Shown here one piece after another: positions 6,018 to 15,353 of a stretch of 64,000 bases of DNA. The stretch is taken from contig JAEEIJ010000097.1 in the NCBI GenBank assembly GCA_016281315.1, forward strand, positions 1 through 64,000. Direction: 5' to 3'. The DNA is from Bacteroidales bacterium. GTDB lineage: Bacteria > Bacteroidota > Bacteroidia > Bacteroidales > UBA932. Within the stretch, counting starts at the first letter, position 1. Each line of letters starts with the position of its first letter. The notes under the pieces are model-generated. The model ran no database searches, was not told the DNA's origin, and worked only from the letters and a program-made list of their open reading frames with translations. The position numbers and the translations under genes are program-made.

Positions 6018-9000
6018 ATGAAGATGACTTCATTCTTTAAAAAGTGCGCAAGCGGTGCCGTCCTTTTTCTGACGGGAATCCTGTTTGCCGCGCTCATCCC
6101 TGCTGCCGCACAGAACCGGATTACGGTCAGTGGTACTGTCTTTGACAATACCAATGAACCCCTCCCCGGCGCGGCCGTATTGGTGAAGGGTACCACCACC
6201 GGTACCAATGCAGACCTGGACGGCCAATACCAGATTACCGTCCCCGGGGATGCCGTACTCGAGTTCTCCTTTATGGGCTTTGCCCCTCAGGAGGTAAGTG
6301 TCAATTACCGCAGCGTGATTAACGTGGTCCTGGAGGCCGATGCCAACGTCCTGAACGAGGCCGTCTCCATCGGTTACGGCTCCACCCGTAAGCAGGACCT
6401 CTCGATGGCCGTGAGCCAGATCAAGCTGGACGAGACCATCAAGAGCCGCGCCAGCGACCTGGGAACCATCCTGCAGGGCCGTCTGCCCGGCGTGACCGTC
6501 CAGATGTCCGGCGACCCGATGTCCTCCAGCTCCTTCAGCGTGCGTGGCCGCGGTTCCAAGGGTAGTGATGACGATCCCTCATCCGGCGACGGTATCCTGT
6601 TCGTCGTGGACGGTGTGCCCGGTGCCCCCTATTCCATCGACGACATCGAAACCATCACCGTGCTGAAGGATGCCGCCTCGGCCGCTATCTACGGCGCCCA
6701 GGTAGGTTCCTCCGGCGTTGTGATCATCACCACCAAGAAGGCTCAGGCCGGCAAGGCCAACGTGGACGTGAACGTCTCCTACGGAATGGACCGCGTGGGC
6801 AAGCTTCCGAGCCTGCTGACCGCCGAACAGTGGAGTGAGACTTGGGCGAAGGCTATTGATAACGCCACTGCCGCCACCCTCCCTGCTATGGCCGATCCTG
6901 CCACCTATCCTTTCGGACAGACCACCCGCACCGACTGGCTGAACGAGATCTTCCGCACGGGCCAGCGCCAGCACTACAGCGTGAGCGTTTCCGGCGGCTC
7001 CGAGAAACTGAATTCCATTCTCAGCCTGGGCTACGACAAGAAAGACGGCGTGCTGCTGAACACCTGGAGCAAGGGCTTCAACGGCAAACTGGCCGCCGAC
7101 TATAAGGTGACCGACTGGCTGAAGGTTTCCGAGCGTGTGAACGTGGCCATCTCCAACGGCCAGGGCAACGTGCTCACCAACCACGAAGGACCCATCATCG
7201 GCGCCATCTGGTATCCCCGTTCCGCCTCGGTGTATGCCGTGGACGAAAACGGTGAGTATGTGCTGGACGCCGACGGCAACAAGCAGTACGGCGGTGTTGT
7301 TTATGACGGCGCCACCGCTGCCGGTCCGCTCCTGTTCAACCCGGTGAAGTATCTCAACACCGTGCGCAAACAGTATCCCACCACCAAGCTCTACTCCACC
7401 ACGGGCCTTGAAATCAAGCCCATCCCGCAGATCACCCTCAAGTCGGATTTCACCGCAGACCTCACCAAGGCCGAATACGACCTGTACGAGCCCGTCTTCA
7501 GTGAGCCCGGTCTTCTGCGTCTGCAGGACAACCGCGAGCAGTCCTTCTCCAACAACAACCACTGGCTGTCGGAGACCACCCTCAGCTATGCCGACATCTT
7601 CGGCAAGCACCACGTGAGCGCGATGCTGGGCTTTACCGCCGACCACGCCAAGTACCAGACCCGCTGGATCTACACCCGCGACTATCAGGTGTCTCCGGAC
7701 AAGGACATCACCAAGTTCATCTGGGATATGGGTGCCCTCAACCCGACCCGTGTTCCTACGGAGTCCATCTATGAGGAAGCCCTGATGTCCCTGATGGGCC
7801 GCGTGGGTTATTCCTACGACGACCGTTACTTCCTGGTGGCCAGCATCCGCCGGGATGCCTCCTCCAAGCTCTACAAGACCAAGAACTACGACTGGTTCCC
7901 GTCTGTATCGGCCTCCTGGAAACTTTCCTCCGAACCCTTCTACAAGGGCAGCGCCGTGGCCGATGTCCTCACCTTCGTGAAGATCCGCGGCGGCTGGGGT
8001 AAAGTGGGTGACGTGAAGGGCTTCGACCGCAGTGTCTACAACGTGGTGATGGCCAATTACGAAACGCTGGTCACCACCGGGGCCAACCTGGACCAGCACC
8101 ACACGGGTTCCTACATCACCACCATCCCCAACTACAGCGCCACCTGGGAAACCACCACGCAGCTGAACGGCGGTATCGACCTCACCTTCCTGAACGGGCT
8201 GGTGAACTTCAGCGCCGACATCTACGACAAGCAGACCCACGGCGTTATCGACTACGTCCCCACCAACCCGCAGCTGGGCGTGGACGCCGAGCCGCTGGGC
8301 AATGTGGGTGAAGTTTCCAACAAGGGTTTCGAACTCTCGCTCGAGCTGAACGACACCGTGCTGAACGGCGAGCTCAAGTACTCCGTCTGGGGTATGTACG
8401 CCTACAACAAGAACACGGTGCTCTCTTACGGTACCCGTATCGATCCTTACGAGCACACGCGCATCCAGCTGAACAACAAGTCCCTCATCTACACGGACGC
8501 CGGTCAGCCCTGGCGCTCCTTCCGCCTGTATCAGACGGACGGTATCTTCCGCAGCCAGGAAGAGATTGACGACTACACCTGGACCGACCCCGAGACGGCC
8601 GCCACCAACATCATCCAGCCCAACGCCAAGCCCGGCGACCTGAAGTATGTGGATACCAACAACGACGGTCAGATCACCGAGTCCGACCGCGTGTTCATGG
8701 GCTCCTACGCTCCTACCAGCACCTATTCCTTCGGTGCCAGCGTCGCCTTCAAGGGCTTCGACCTGTCCATTATGTTCCAGGGCGTGGCCGGAAACTACGT
8801 GTACAACGGCCTCAAGCAGCTGGGTATGACCGGCCGCAACGACCTGGGCAACCTGGTGACCGACGTGCTGGATACCTGGGATTTCAACAATGAGAGCAGC
8901 CGCTATCCCCGTCTGGGTATTGCCGAAGACGTCAATGGCAACTATGACAAGTTCTCCGACATCTTCCTGGAGAAGGGCGACTACCTCCGCCTGAAGAACG

Positions 9001-9191
9001 TAACCCTGGGTTACAGCATCCCGAAGTTTGTGAAGAATATGCCGCACGTGCGTGTGTACTTCAGCGCAGACAACCTCCTCACCTTTACCAAGTACAGCGG
9101 TATTGATCCTGAATGCGGAAACTTCGGCGTAGACCGCGGTCTGTATCCGCTCACCCGTATGTTTACCTTCGGTGCCAACATTAACTTCTAA
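6018..9191 (+). CDS. SusC-like TonB-dependent glycan transporter
   Basis: This 1057-residue outer-membrane protein imports oligosaccharides with energy from TonB. A signal peptide (1-31, ending AAA-Q) is followed by a carboxypeptidase-regulatory-like domain at about 35-112 (VSGTVFDNTNEPLPGAAVLV), then the plug (VLNEAVSIGYGSTRKQDLS, GRLPGVTV, VLKDAASAAIYGAQ, GVVIITTKK) and a beta-barrel to the C-terminal Phe (GANINF). The late motif with a Ca-type DTNNDGQITESDR is typical of SusC. Length is normal. It is the first gene of a four-gene unit with SusD, a lipoprotein and an EEP phosphatase. Context suggests alpha-mannose-containing glycans as cargo. Confidence 0.95.
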   Translation: MKMTSFFKKCASGAVLFLTGILFAALIPAAAQNRITVSGTVFDNTNEPLPGAAVLVKGTTTGTNADLDGQYQITVPGDAVLEFSFMGFAPQEVSVNYRSVINVVLEADANVLNEAVSIGYGSTRKQDLSMAVSQIKLDETIKSRASDLGTILQGRLPGVTVQMSGDPMSSSSFSVRGRGSKGSDDDPSSGDGILFVVDGVPGAPYSIDDIETITVLKDAASAAIYGAQVGSSGVVIITTKKAQAGKANVDVNVSYGMDRVGKLPSLLTAEQWSETWAKAIDNATAATLPAMADPATYPFGQTTRTDWLNEIFRTGQRQHYSVSVSGGSEKLNSILSLGYDKKDGVLLNTWSKGFNGKLAADYKVTDWLKVSERVNVAISNGQGNVLTNHEGPIIGAIWYPRSASVYAVDENGEYVLDADGNKQYGGVVYDGATAAGPLLFNPVKYLNTVRKQYPTTKLYSTTGLEIKPIPQITLKSDFTADLTKAEYDLYEPVFSEPGLLRLQDNREQSFSNNNHWLSETTLSYADIFGKHHVSAMLGFTADHAKYQTRWIYTRDYQVSPDKDITKFIWDMGALNPTRVPTESIYEEALMSLMGRVGYSYDDRYFLVASIRRDASSKLYKTKNYDWFPSVSASWKLSSEPFYKGSAVADVLTFVKIRGGWGKVGDVKGFDRSVYNVVMANYETLVTTGANLDQHHTGSYITTIPNYSATWETTTQLNGGIDLTFLNGLVNFSADIYDKQTHGVIDYVPTNPQLGVDAEPLGNVGEVSNKGFELSLELNDTVLNGELKYSVWGMYAYNKNTVLSYGTRIDPYEHTRIQLNNKSLIYTDAGQPWRSFRLYQTDGIFRSQEEIDDYTWTDPETAATNIIQPNAKPGDLKYVDTNNDGQITESDRVFMGSYAPTSTYSFGASVAFKGFDLSIMFQGVAGNYVYNGLKQLGMTGRNDLGNLVTDVLDTWDFNNESSRYPRLGIAEDVNGNYDKFSDIFLEKGDYLRLKNVTLGYSIPKFVKNMPHVRVYFSADNLLTFTKYSGIDPECGNFGVDRGLYPLTRMFTFGANINF

Positions 9192-9206
9192 GAAAGGAAC
9201 TGCCCT

Positions 9207-10817
9207 ATGAAAAAGATATTTGTACTTTCGATCGCAGCTGTAGCGTTAACGCTTTCCTCCTGCAACAAGTTCCTGGAAACGCCCGTGTACGGCGAAAACC
9301 CCGAACTCAGCACCAAAGACCAGATTGAACGCACCGTTTACGGCCTGATGTCCGTCTATGACGACCAGACCGGCGGCGAGGGCGTGACCGGTCGTGGCAT
9401 CGCCTGGTTCGAAGCGGCTTCGGACAATACGGTTCCTGGCCGTAATACCGCCCAGGCCTACCAAATCCGTCGTTTCCAGATGGATTCCCAGAATGGCCGT
9501 GATGCCAAGAACACCTGGCCTGTGATGTACCAGATCAACAAGAAGGCCAACGACATCATCGGCGCCGTTCCCGGTATGAACGTGGAACCCGCCTTTGCCA
9601 ACTGGGCTCTCGGCAACGCCTATTTCTGGCGCGGCCTGGCGATGCTCTGGATTGCTCCTTACTATGCCGACGACATCAACGGCGGTATTCCGATCATTCT
9701 GGACACCACCCCGCTGAGCGAGTATGACGCCCCGCGTCCGAAGAGTGCACTGGACAACTACAAGCAGATTATCGCGGACTTCGACAAAGCCGCCGGTTAC
9801 CTTCCCCTGTTGAGCGAACAGCCGCAGGAACAGTACGGTATGGCCTGGAGAGGTGCTGCCTGGGGCTTCGCCGCCCGCGCCGCCCTGTATGCCGCCCAGT
9901 ACGACCACTCCTACTATCAGGTTTGCATCGACTACTGCAACAAGATTATGAACCTCACCGGAGAGGACAAGCGCGATATCTATACCGACGGAACCGGCAA
10001 CGACTACGCCAACCTGTTCACCCGTGCCAACAACTTCTCCTGCGAGTATCTGTACTCCCTGGTGGGCAATGTGGGCAAGAACGGTCCCAAGTACCACGGA
10101 ATGTCCTTCGAAAACGGTGGCTTCCGCCTGTACAACACCTGGGGTTACTTCAACCCGACGATGAACCTGTGGAAGTCCTATGAGGACGGAGACAAGCGTC
10201 GCGACGCCACCATCCTCTATCCCGGTCACGAGTTCACGTTTGTGGGCCGCACCTTCGTTTACGGCTCCAGCCGCACCTATCGTCCGGGTACGGATACCGG
10301 CCTGGCCTACATCAAGTTCCTCTCTCCCTGGCACGACGCCGACTGCATCGGCAAGGAAGTGTCCTCCGACGGTAACTTCGCGTCCAATACCCTGGGAATG
10401 GTGCTGATCCGCTTTGCCGACATCTGCCTGATGAAGGCCGAATGCCTCATCGTCCTCAACGGCGAAGGTGATGCCGAAGCCAAGAACCTCATCAACAAGG
10501 TTCGCGCCCGTGCCGGCCTGCCGGAGGACACGGATGCCACGATGGCCCAGCTGCAGCACGAACGCCGAGTGGAACTGGCCTTCGAGTATATGCCCAGCCG
10601 TTTCCACGACCTGGTACGCTGGGGCATTGCGAAGGAAGTCTGCGCCGAACCCACCTTGGGCGTTAAGATCGGCACGCTCGGTAACTACGATACCATTTCG
10701 GAATTCGAGTTCGAGCCCGGCCGTGACTACAAGGAAGGTATCAACCAGGTGTTCGCCATTCCTGCCACCGCCTTCAGGGGCACGGTGAACCTCAAGCAGA
10801 ATGTTGGTTACGAATAG
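9207..10817 (+). CDS. SusD-like surface glycan-binding lipoprotein
   Basis: The 536-residue protein has a lipoprotein signal (LTLSSC, Cys at residue 19) and the RagB/SusD helical fold. Signs are the N-terminal CNKFLETPVYG, the TPR-like helices, and the C-terminal region with LINKVRARAGLP, HERRVELAFEYMPSRFHDLVRWG. SusD proteins cap the SusC barrel on the cell surface and deliver oligosaccharide to it. It follows its SusC partner by 15 bases. The ligand is not readable from sequence; the downstream GH92 and GH125 enzymes point to alpha-mannosides. Confidence 0.95.
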   Translation: MKKIFVLSIAAVALTLSSCNKFLETPVYGENPELSTKDQIERTVYGLMSVYDDQTGGEGVTGRGIAWFEAASDNTVPGRNTAQAYQIRRFQMDSQNGRDAKNTWPVMYQINKKANDIIGAVPGMNVEPAFANWALGNAYFWRGLAMLWIAPYYADDINGGIPIILDTTPLSEYDAPRPKSALDNYKQIIADFDKAAGYLPLLSEQPQEQYGMAWRGAAWGFAARAALYAAQYDHSYYQVCIDYCNKIMNLTGEDKRDIYTDGTGNDYANLFTRANNFSCEYLYSLVGNVGKNGPKYHGMSFENGGFRLYNTWGYFNPTMNLWKSYEDGDKRRDATILYPGHEFTFVGRTFVYGSSRTYRPGTDTGLAYIKFLSPWHDADCIGKEVSSDGNFASNTLGMVLIRFADICLMKAECLIVLNGEGDAEAKNLINKVRARAGLPEDTDATMAQLQHERRVELAFEYMPSRFHDLVRWGIAKEVCAEPTLGVKIGTLGNYDTISEFEFEPGRDYKEGINQVFAIPATAFRGTVNLKQNVGYE

Positions 10818-10820
10818 TCT

Positions 10821-11621
10821 ATGAAACACGCGACCAAACTGACTCTTCTCCTCACGGCCGCCTTCTGCCTGGCGGCCTGTGGGGGAAAGGACAATGGATC
10901 CTCCGGCGGAGGCGGCGGTACCGGTAAGACTACCGTCAAGGCCGCCGGGGACATTGTCCTTGTTTCCAAGTTGGACGGGAATCCGCTGATTTCCACACAG
11001 GCCGATGCGACGGCCCTCGCCACCTTCGGCAAGGGAAAGACCATCATCCTGGACCGGGTGGATTCCGGCCAGATGGGAATGATGAACACAGCCACCTGCA
11101 CCAACGGCTGGTGGCTGGTGCACAACCCCGGCAAGCAGGTGTCTTCCACCGCTTTCCAGGGCTCGGTCATCACCCTGAACGCCCCTTACCGGGATGCGCA
11201 TTCCCTTCCTTCCGGGGGTACCTGGTTCACCTATTTCGTGGACCCTGTCAAGGGAAAGGTGACCACCTATGATGAATCCGGCAACGTGGTGAAGGAAAAG
11301 GATACCGAGTATCAGGCGAACGTCTATACGGGCCGCCTGGATGCCTCGGCCCAGGTGGACGCCTTCGGGACCACCTACTCCAACATCGTGAAGGAGAAAT
11401 CCAACGCCATCGTGGTGGGTACGGTCAAGAACGACCTGTACGACGCCCTGGCCGCGAAAGTGACGGCCGCCGGCGGAAAAACCTACAAGGGAACGGTCGG
11501 GTCGGCCTTCACGATTTTCGTGGCGGCGCCCACCCGCTACTGGACTTTCAACGAGGTGAAGGAAGCCGCCATCAGCGGCATTTCCGCCAAAGCCTATTCC
11601 GTCAACGTAACCTGGAAGTAA
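10821..11621 (+). CDS. Lipoprotein of unknown function in the mannoside locus
   Basis: I do not recognise a named domain in this 266-residue protein. It starts with a lipoprotein signal (FCLAACGGKD, Cys near residue 20) followed by a Gly/Ser linker, so it is probably surface-exposed or facing the periplasm. The body is beta-rich with many Thr/Val/Gly residues (FGKGKTIILDRVDSGQMG, GWWLVHNPGKQ, GTWFTYFVDP). It is three bases after SusD and one base before an EEP-family gene, in the position where SusE/F-type surface glycan-binding proteins are usually found. That role is an inference from place only. Confidence 0.7.
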   Translation: MKHATKLTLLLTAAFCLAACGGKDNGSSGGGGGTGKTTVKAAGDIVLVSKLDGNPLISTQADATALATFGKGKTIILDRVDSGQMGMMNTATCTNGWWLVHNPGKQVSSTAFQGSVITLNAPYRDAHSLPSGGTWFTYFVDPVKGKVTTYDESGNVVKEKDTEYQANVYTGRLDASAQVDAFGTTYSNIVKEKSNAIVVGTVKNDLYDALAAKVTAAGGKTYKGTVGSAFTIFVAAPTRYWTFNEVKEAAISGISAKAYSVNVTWK

Positions 11622-11622
11622 G

Positions 11623-12453
11623 ATGAGAACGTTTTTGAAAACCGTCAGTGTGCTTGCACTGCTGCTGGGCAGCGCCTATATGGCATCGGCCCAGACCCTT
11701 ACGATCTTCGACTGGAACGTCCTCAGCTTCGAACGCAGGGACAAGACCGGAGAAACCAGCGGTTTCCCCATTACGGAACACCTGGCCAAGATCCAGGCCG
11801 TGAATCCGGACATCATTACGTTCAACGAGTACGAAAGCGCGTCGGACCGTATGTCCAATAAGGAGAAAGCGGCCGAAGTGGCGGCATCCCTGGGGATGTA
11901 TTCCTATTACATTATGTCCTACCCCAAGAGCGGCGGTTACTACGGGAATGCCATCCTCTCGAAGTATCCCATTGTGAACGCCGGTTCCGTGCAGTTCCAG
12001 TACACGAACAATATGGGCGAGGGCCATTACGACCAGAACGCTGAGCCTTTTCTTTCCCAATGGGGAAGCGACCAGCGCAGCGTGGGCTATGTGGATATCC
12101 TGGTGCCGGTTTCAGCAACGGAAAGCACCATCGTCCGCGTGGTGTGCTCCCACTTCGACCACAAGGGGCCGGAAACCATCCGGACCAACCACGCCACCTG
12201 GAGCGTCCAGTTTGCAAGTCTGGACAATCCGCCCTATCCCACCCTTATGGCCGGTGACCTGAATACCAGCAATACGTCCACCCTGGCCCCCCTTGAGAAT
12301 GTGGGCGACCACGTGTTCGTGAACTGGGTGGACCACATCTACTCCTTCCCCAAAGGAAAGTGGGAGAGAGTGGGTAACGGCACCGCTGTCAGTTCCGGCA
12401 ACCTCTCCGACCATAGCTACATCTACGCAACGGTGCAGCTGAAAGCGGAATAA
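11623..12453 (+). CDS. Secreted endonuclease/exonuclease/phosphatase (EEP) family protein
   Basis: The 276-residue product has a signal peptide (to about residue 23, SAYMASAQ) and an EEP fold. Visible motifs are FDWNV, Glu in FNEYES, His in SHFDH, Asp/Asn in AGDLNTS and the terminal SDH, the Mg2+ and catalytic set of phosphatases, sphingomyelinases and DNase I relatives. It would act outside the cytoplasm on a phosphodiester or phosphomonoester. It is the last gene of the SusC/D unit, before a strong terminator. A second EEP protein is encoded at 18880 in the adjoining unit. The substrate is unknown; context hints at phosphate groups on a mannose-rich glycan. Confidence 0.85.
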   Translation: MRTFLKTVSVLALLLGSAYMASAQTLTIFDWNVLSFERRDKTGETSGFPITEHLAKIQAVNPDIITFNEYESASDRMSNKEKAAEVAASLGMYSYYIMSYPKSGGYYGNAILSKYPIVNAGSVQFQYTNNMGEGHYDQNAEPFLSQWGSDQRSVGYVDILVPVSATESTIVRVVCSHFDHKGPETIRTNHATWSVQFASLDNPPYPTLMAGDLNTSNTSTLAPLENVGDHVFVNWVDHIYSFPKGKWERVGNGTAVSSGNLSDHSYIYATVQLKAE

Positions 12454-12472
12454 AAAGAGATGATTCGAGATG

Positions 12473-12512
12473 ACCAGGACGGGACTTGTGCTTCGTCCTG
12501 GTTTTCTTTTCT
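12473..12512 (+). terminator. Rho-independent terminator after the SusC/D unit
   Basis: A nine-base-pair stem (12473-12481 with 12494-12502) is followed by a T-rich tract. It separates the SusC/D unit from the mannosidase unit. Confidence 0.9.
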
Positions 12513-12520
12513 TCCGCCCC

Positions 12521-12551
12521 TTTGAATTATACCAACGATTTGTTATCTTTG
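12521..12551 (+). promoter_or_regulatory. Promoter of the mannosidase unit, nearly leaderless
   Basis: TTTG (12521-12524), a 19-base spacer and TATCTTTG (12544-12551) match the Bacteroidota consensus exactly. The box ends six bases before the GH92 ATG at 12558, so the transcript should begin at or within about three bases of the start codon. Confidence 0.85.
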
Positions 12552-12557
12552 TCTGAT

Positions 12558-15353
12558 ATGAAAAGACCTCTTTCCCTCCTGTTCGCTCTGGCTTTGCTGG
12601 TCGCCTGTACGGGTGCGCCGCAGGACCTTTTGGATAATGTGAACGTGTTCAACGGCACCGGCTTCCACGGCCATACCTATCCCGGCGCCACCACGCCCTT
12701 CGGCCTGGTGCAGTTAAGCCCGGATACCCGGGTGCTGGGCTGGGACGGCTGCTCCGGTTACCATTATTCAGACACCTCCATCCTGGGCTTCAGCCATACG
12801 CACCTTTCCGGCACCGGCTGTGCGGATCTGGGGGATTTCCTGTTCACGCCCGGCGTGGGCGAGGTGGCCCCGCTGCCCCTGGACCACAAAATGGAGAGTG
12901 CCCGTCCAGGCTATTACAAAGTGGAAACTCCGTCTATTGTGGCCGAGCTTACCGCCACGCCCCATGTGGGCGTACATCGCTATACCTTCAGCGGGGAAGG
13001 GGAGCGCCTGCTGCTCATCGACGCAGTCCATACCATCGGCGACTGGAACCGGGCCCGCGAAGCGTCCCTGACTGTGGTCTCGGACCAGGAAGTGGCCGGG
13101 AAAAGGATCGTGGACGGCTGGGTAGGCGGCCGGGAGTGCTATCTCTCCGCCAGCTTCTCCGTCCCGTTTGAAAAAGCGGAGGAAACTGCCCCCGGAAAGC
13201 TTCTGTTAAGCTTCCCGGAAGGTCTTTTGCAGCTGACGGTCAAAGCCGGGCTCTCCTTCTCCAGTGCAGAGGGCGCCTTGGAAAACCGCCTGGCAGAGGC
13301 GCAGGAACGCTCCTTCGACGAGCTTTGCCTGCTCACCCAGGACGACTGGAACAGTTCCCTGGGCACCATCCTGGTGGAGGGCGGTCCCGTGGAGCAGTTC
13401 TACACTTGCCTTTATCACACGCTGGTGTGCCCTAATAATATAGCCGATGCCGGAGCAGAACCCTTCTACTCCACCCTCTCTCTTTGGGACACCTTCCGCA
13501 GCTGGAATCCGCTCCAGATGCTCATCAATCCCGAACTGGTGCGAAGCATGGTCTCCAGCATGCTGGAGATGTACCGCCAGTGGGGAGAACTCCCCATCTG
13601 GCCTCTTGCGCACGGGGAAACCGGCTGCATGATAGGCTATCACAGCATTCCTGTCATCGCGGATGCCCACCTTCGCGGCATCGGCGGCTTCGACCCCGAG
13701 GAGGCGCTGGAGGCGATGATCGTCTCCTCCAACAAGAATAAGGGGAATACCTCGGAACTCTACACGAAGTACGGCTATATTCCGGCCGATATGAAAGGCT
13801 CTTCCGTGTCCCAGACGCTGGAATTCGCCTTCGACGACTGGTGCATCGCCCGCGTGGCGGAGTCACTGGGCCGCCTGGACGTGGCCGCGGAGTATGATGA
13901 ACGCGCCCGCTCCTATCAGCGGGTCTTCGACCCCGTCACGGGTTTCATGCGCGGCAAGAATGCCGACGGAAGCTGGGTGGCGCCCTTCGACCAGGTGTCC
14001 TCTACCCGTGACTACACGGAAGCCATCCCCTGGCAGTACCGTTTCTTCGTCCCGCACGACGAAGCCGGCCACATCTCCCTGATGGGCGGGGCGGAAGCCA
14101 TGGAGGCGGCGCTGGATTCGCTCTTCACCTATTCGGCCCGGAGCGAGAACAAGACCTTCTCGGACATCACCGGTCTCATGGGCCAGTATGCCCACGGCAA
14201 TGAGCCCAGCCATCACATGGCCTATATCTACAACTGGGTGGGCGCCCCTTCCAAGAGCCAGGAAGTGGTACGCAGCCTCCTGAAGGAAATGTACGACGTT
14301 ACCCCGGAAGGCGTGTGCGGCAACGAGGACTGCGGACAGATGAGCGCCTGGTATGTGCTCTCGTCCCTGGGCCTGTATCCGGCCTGCCCCGCCAGCGGAG
14401 AGTTCATCCTCTCAGCCCCGCTTTTCAAAAAGGCCGCCATCGGCCTCGGGAACGGCAACGCCCTCACCATTACGGCGGACCATCCGCAGTATCCTTATAT
14501 TAAAGAGGTGACCCTGAACGGGAAACCGGTGGAGCGCAATTACCTGACCTATGAAGAAATCATGGCCGGAGGGACCCTCTCGTTCACCCTTTCCCGAAAA
14601 CCCTGCCACGGGCGCGACGCCCTTCCCGCTCCTTACTCGCTGAGCACGGAGCCCGTTGTCTCTACGCCCGCCGTGGCGGGAAACCTGTCCCTGTTCCGGG
14701 ACAGAACGCAGGTAGAGATTACCAGCCGGACAAAAGACGCCGCCATCCATTATACCCTGGATGGTAGCGAACCCGGCTTGGACAGTCCGCTCTACGAGGG
14801 TCCCTTCGTGCTGGAGGAATCGGCCCGCATCCGCGCCAGGGCCTTCCGCGAGGGCATGCAGCCTTCACCGGAGGCTTCCGTCCAGGCCACCAGGGCCCAC
14901 TTCCGCGAGGCCTCCAACATCAAGGCGCCCGTCAAGGGCTGCGCATACACCTATCACCGCGGCGATTTCAAGCGTGTGGCCGATGTCTGGCGCAGTCCGG
15001 TTGTGGCCTGCGGCACCCTTCCGGTCCCTTCCATCGAAGGTGCTCCGGACGAGGATTATTACGGTTACATTTTTACGGGCTGCATCGATATCCCGGAAGA
15101 CGGGATCTGGAGCTTTGCGCTCAACAGTGACGACGGTTCCACCCTGGAAGTGGACGGGACGCTGGTGGTTGATAACGACGGTACCCATTCCGCCATCACC
15201 GCCTATGGCCGCATTCCGCTCCTCAAGGGCCTCCATCCCTACAGGCTCACCTATCTGGAAAGCTATGAAGGGAATACGCTGTCCTGGGGCTGGAAGGCGG
15301 AAAATGCCCCGGACTATGAGCCCGTTCCCCCCGATAAACTCTGTTCCCGATGA
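12558..15353 (+). CDS. GH92 alpha-mannosidase lipoprotein with PA14 domain
   Basis: The 931-residue enzyme has a lipoprotein signal (ALLVACTG) and the GH92 two-domain catalytic region to about 700. Motifs include FSHTHLSGTG, WDTFRSWNPLQ, GYHSIPVIADA, GNTSELYTKYGYIP, GNEPSHHMAYIYNW and GNEDCGQMSAWYVLSSLGL. GH92 enzymes are Ca2+-dependent inverting exo-alpha-mannosidases. A chitobiase-C-like beta domain (IHYTLDGSEP, about 730-780) and a PA14-like domain (about 805-925; GIWSFALNSDDGSTLEVDG) follow, likely for carbohydrate contact. The start at 12558 is set by the signal peptide and the promoter, not an upstream ATG at 12486 that lies inside the terminator. It overlaps the next gene by four bases. 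Linkage specificity is not readable. Confidence 0.93.
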   Translation: MKRPLSLLFALALLVACTGAPQDLLDNVNVFNGTGFHGHTYPGATTPFGLVQLSPDTRVLGWDGCSGYHYSDTSILGFSHTHLSGTGCADLGDFLFTPGVGEVAPLPLDHKMESARPGYYKVETPSIVAELTATPHVGVHRYTFSGEGERLLLIDAVHTIGDWNRAREASLTVVSDQEVAGKRIVDGWVGGRECYLSASFSVPFEKAEETAPGKLLLSFPEGLLQLTVKAGLSFSSAEGALENRLAEAQERSFDELCLLTQDDWNSSLGTILVEGGPVEQFYTCLYHTLVCPNNIADAGAEPFYSTLSLWDTFRSWNPLQMLINPELVRSMVSSMLEMYRQWGELPIWPLAHGETGCMIGYHSIPVIADAHLRGIGGFDPEEALEAMIVSSNKNKGNTSELYTKYGYIPADMKGSSVSQTLEFAFDDWCIARVAESLGRLDVAAEYDERARSYQRVFDPVTGFMRGKNADGSWVAPFDQVSSTRDYTEAIPWQYRFFVPHDEAGHISLMGGAEAMEAALDSLFTYSARSENKTFSDITGLMGQYAHGNEPSHHMAYIYNWVGAPSKSQEVVRSLLKEMYDVTPEGVCGNEDCGQMSAWYVLSSLGLYPACPASGEFILSAPLFKKAAIGLGNGNALTITADHPQYPYIKEVTLNGKPVERNYLTYEEIMAGGTLSFTLSRKPCHGRDALPAPYSLSTEPVVSTPAVAGNLSLFRDRTQVEITSRTKDAAIHYTLDGSEPGLDSPLYEGPFVLEESARIRARAFREGMQPSPEASVQATRAHFREASNIKAPVKGCAYTYHRGDFKRVADVWRSPVVACGTLPVPSIEGAPDEDYYGYIFTGCIDIPEDGIWSFALNSDDGSTLEVDGTLVVDNDGTHSAITAYGRIPLLKGLHPYRLTYLESYEGNTLSWGWKAENAPDYEPVPPDKLCSR

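Noticed and set aside
6579..9047. An 822-residue open frame antisense to the first SusC
   Set aside because: Same cause: composition artefact opposite a certain gene, with no promoter or domain.
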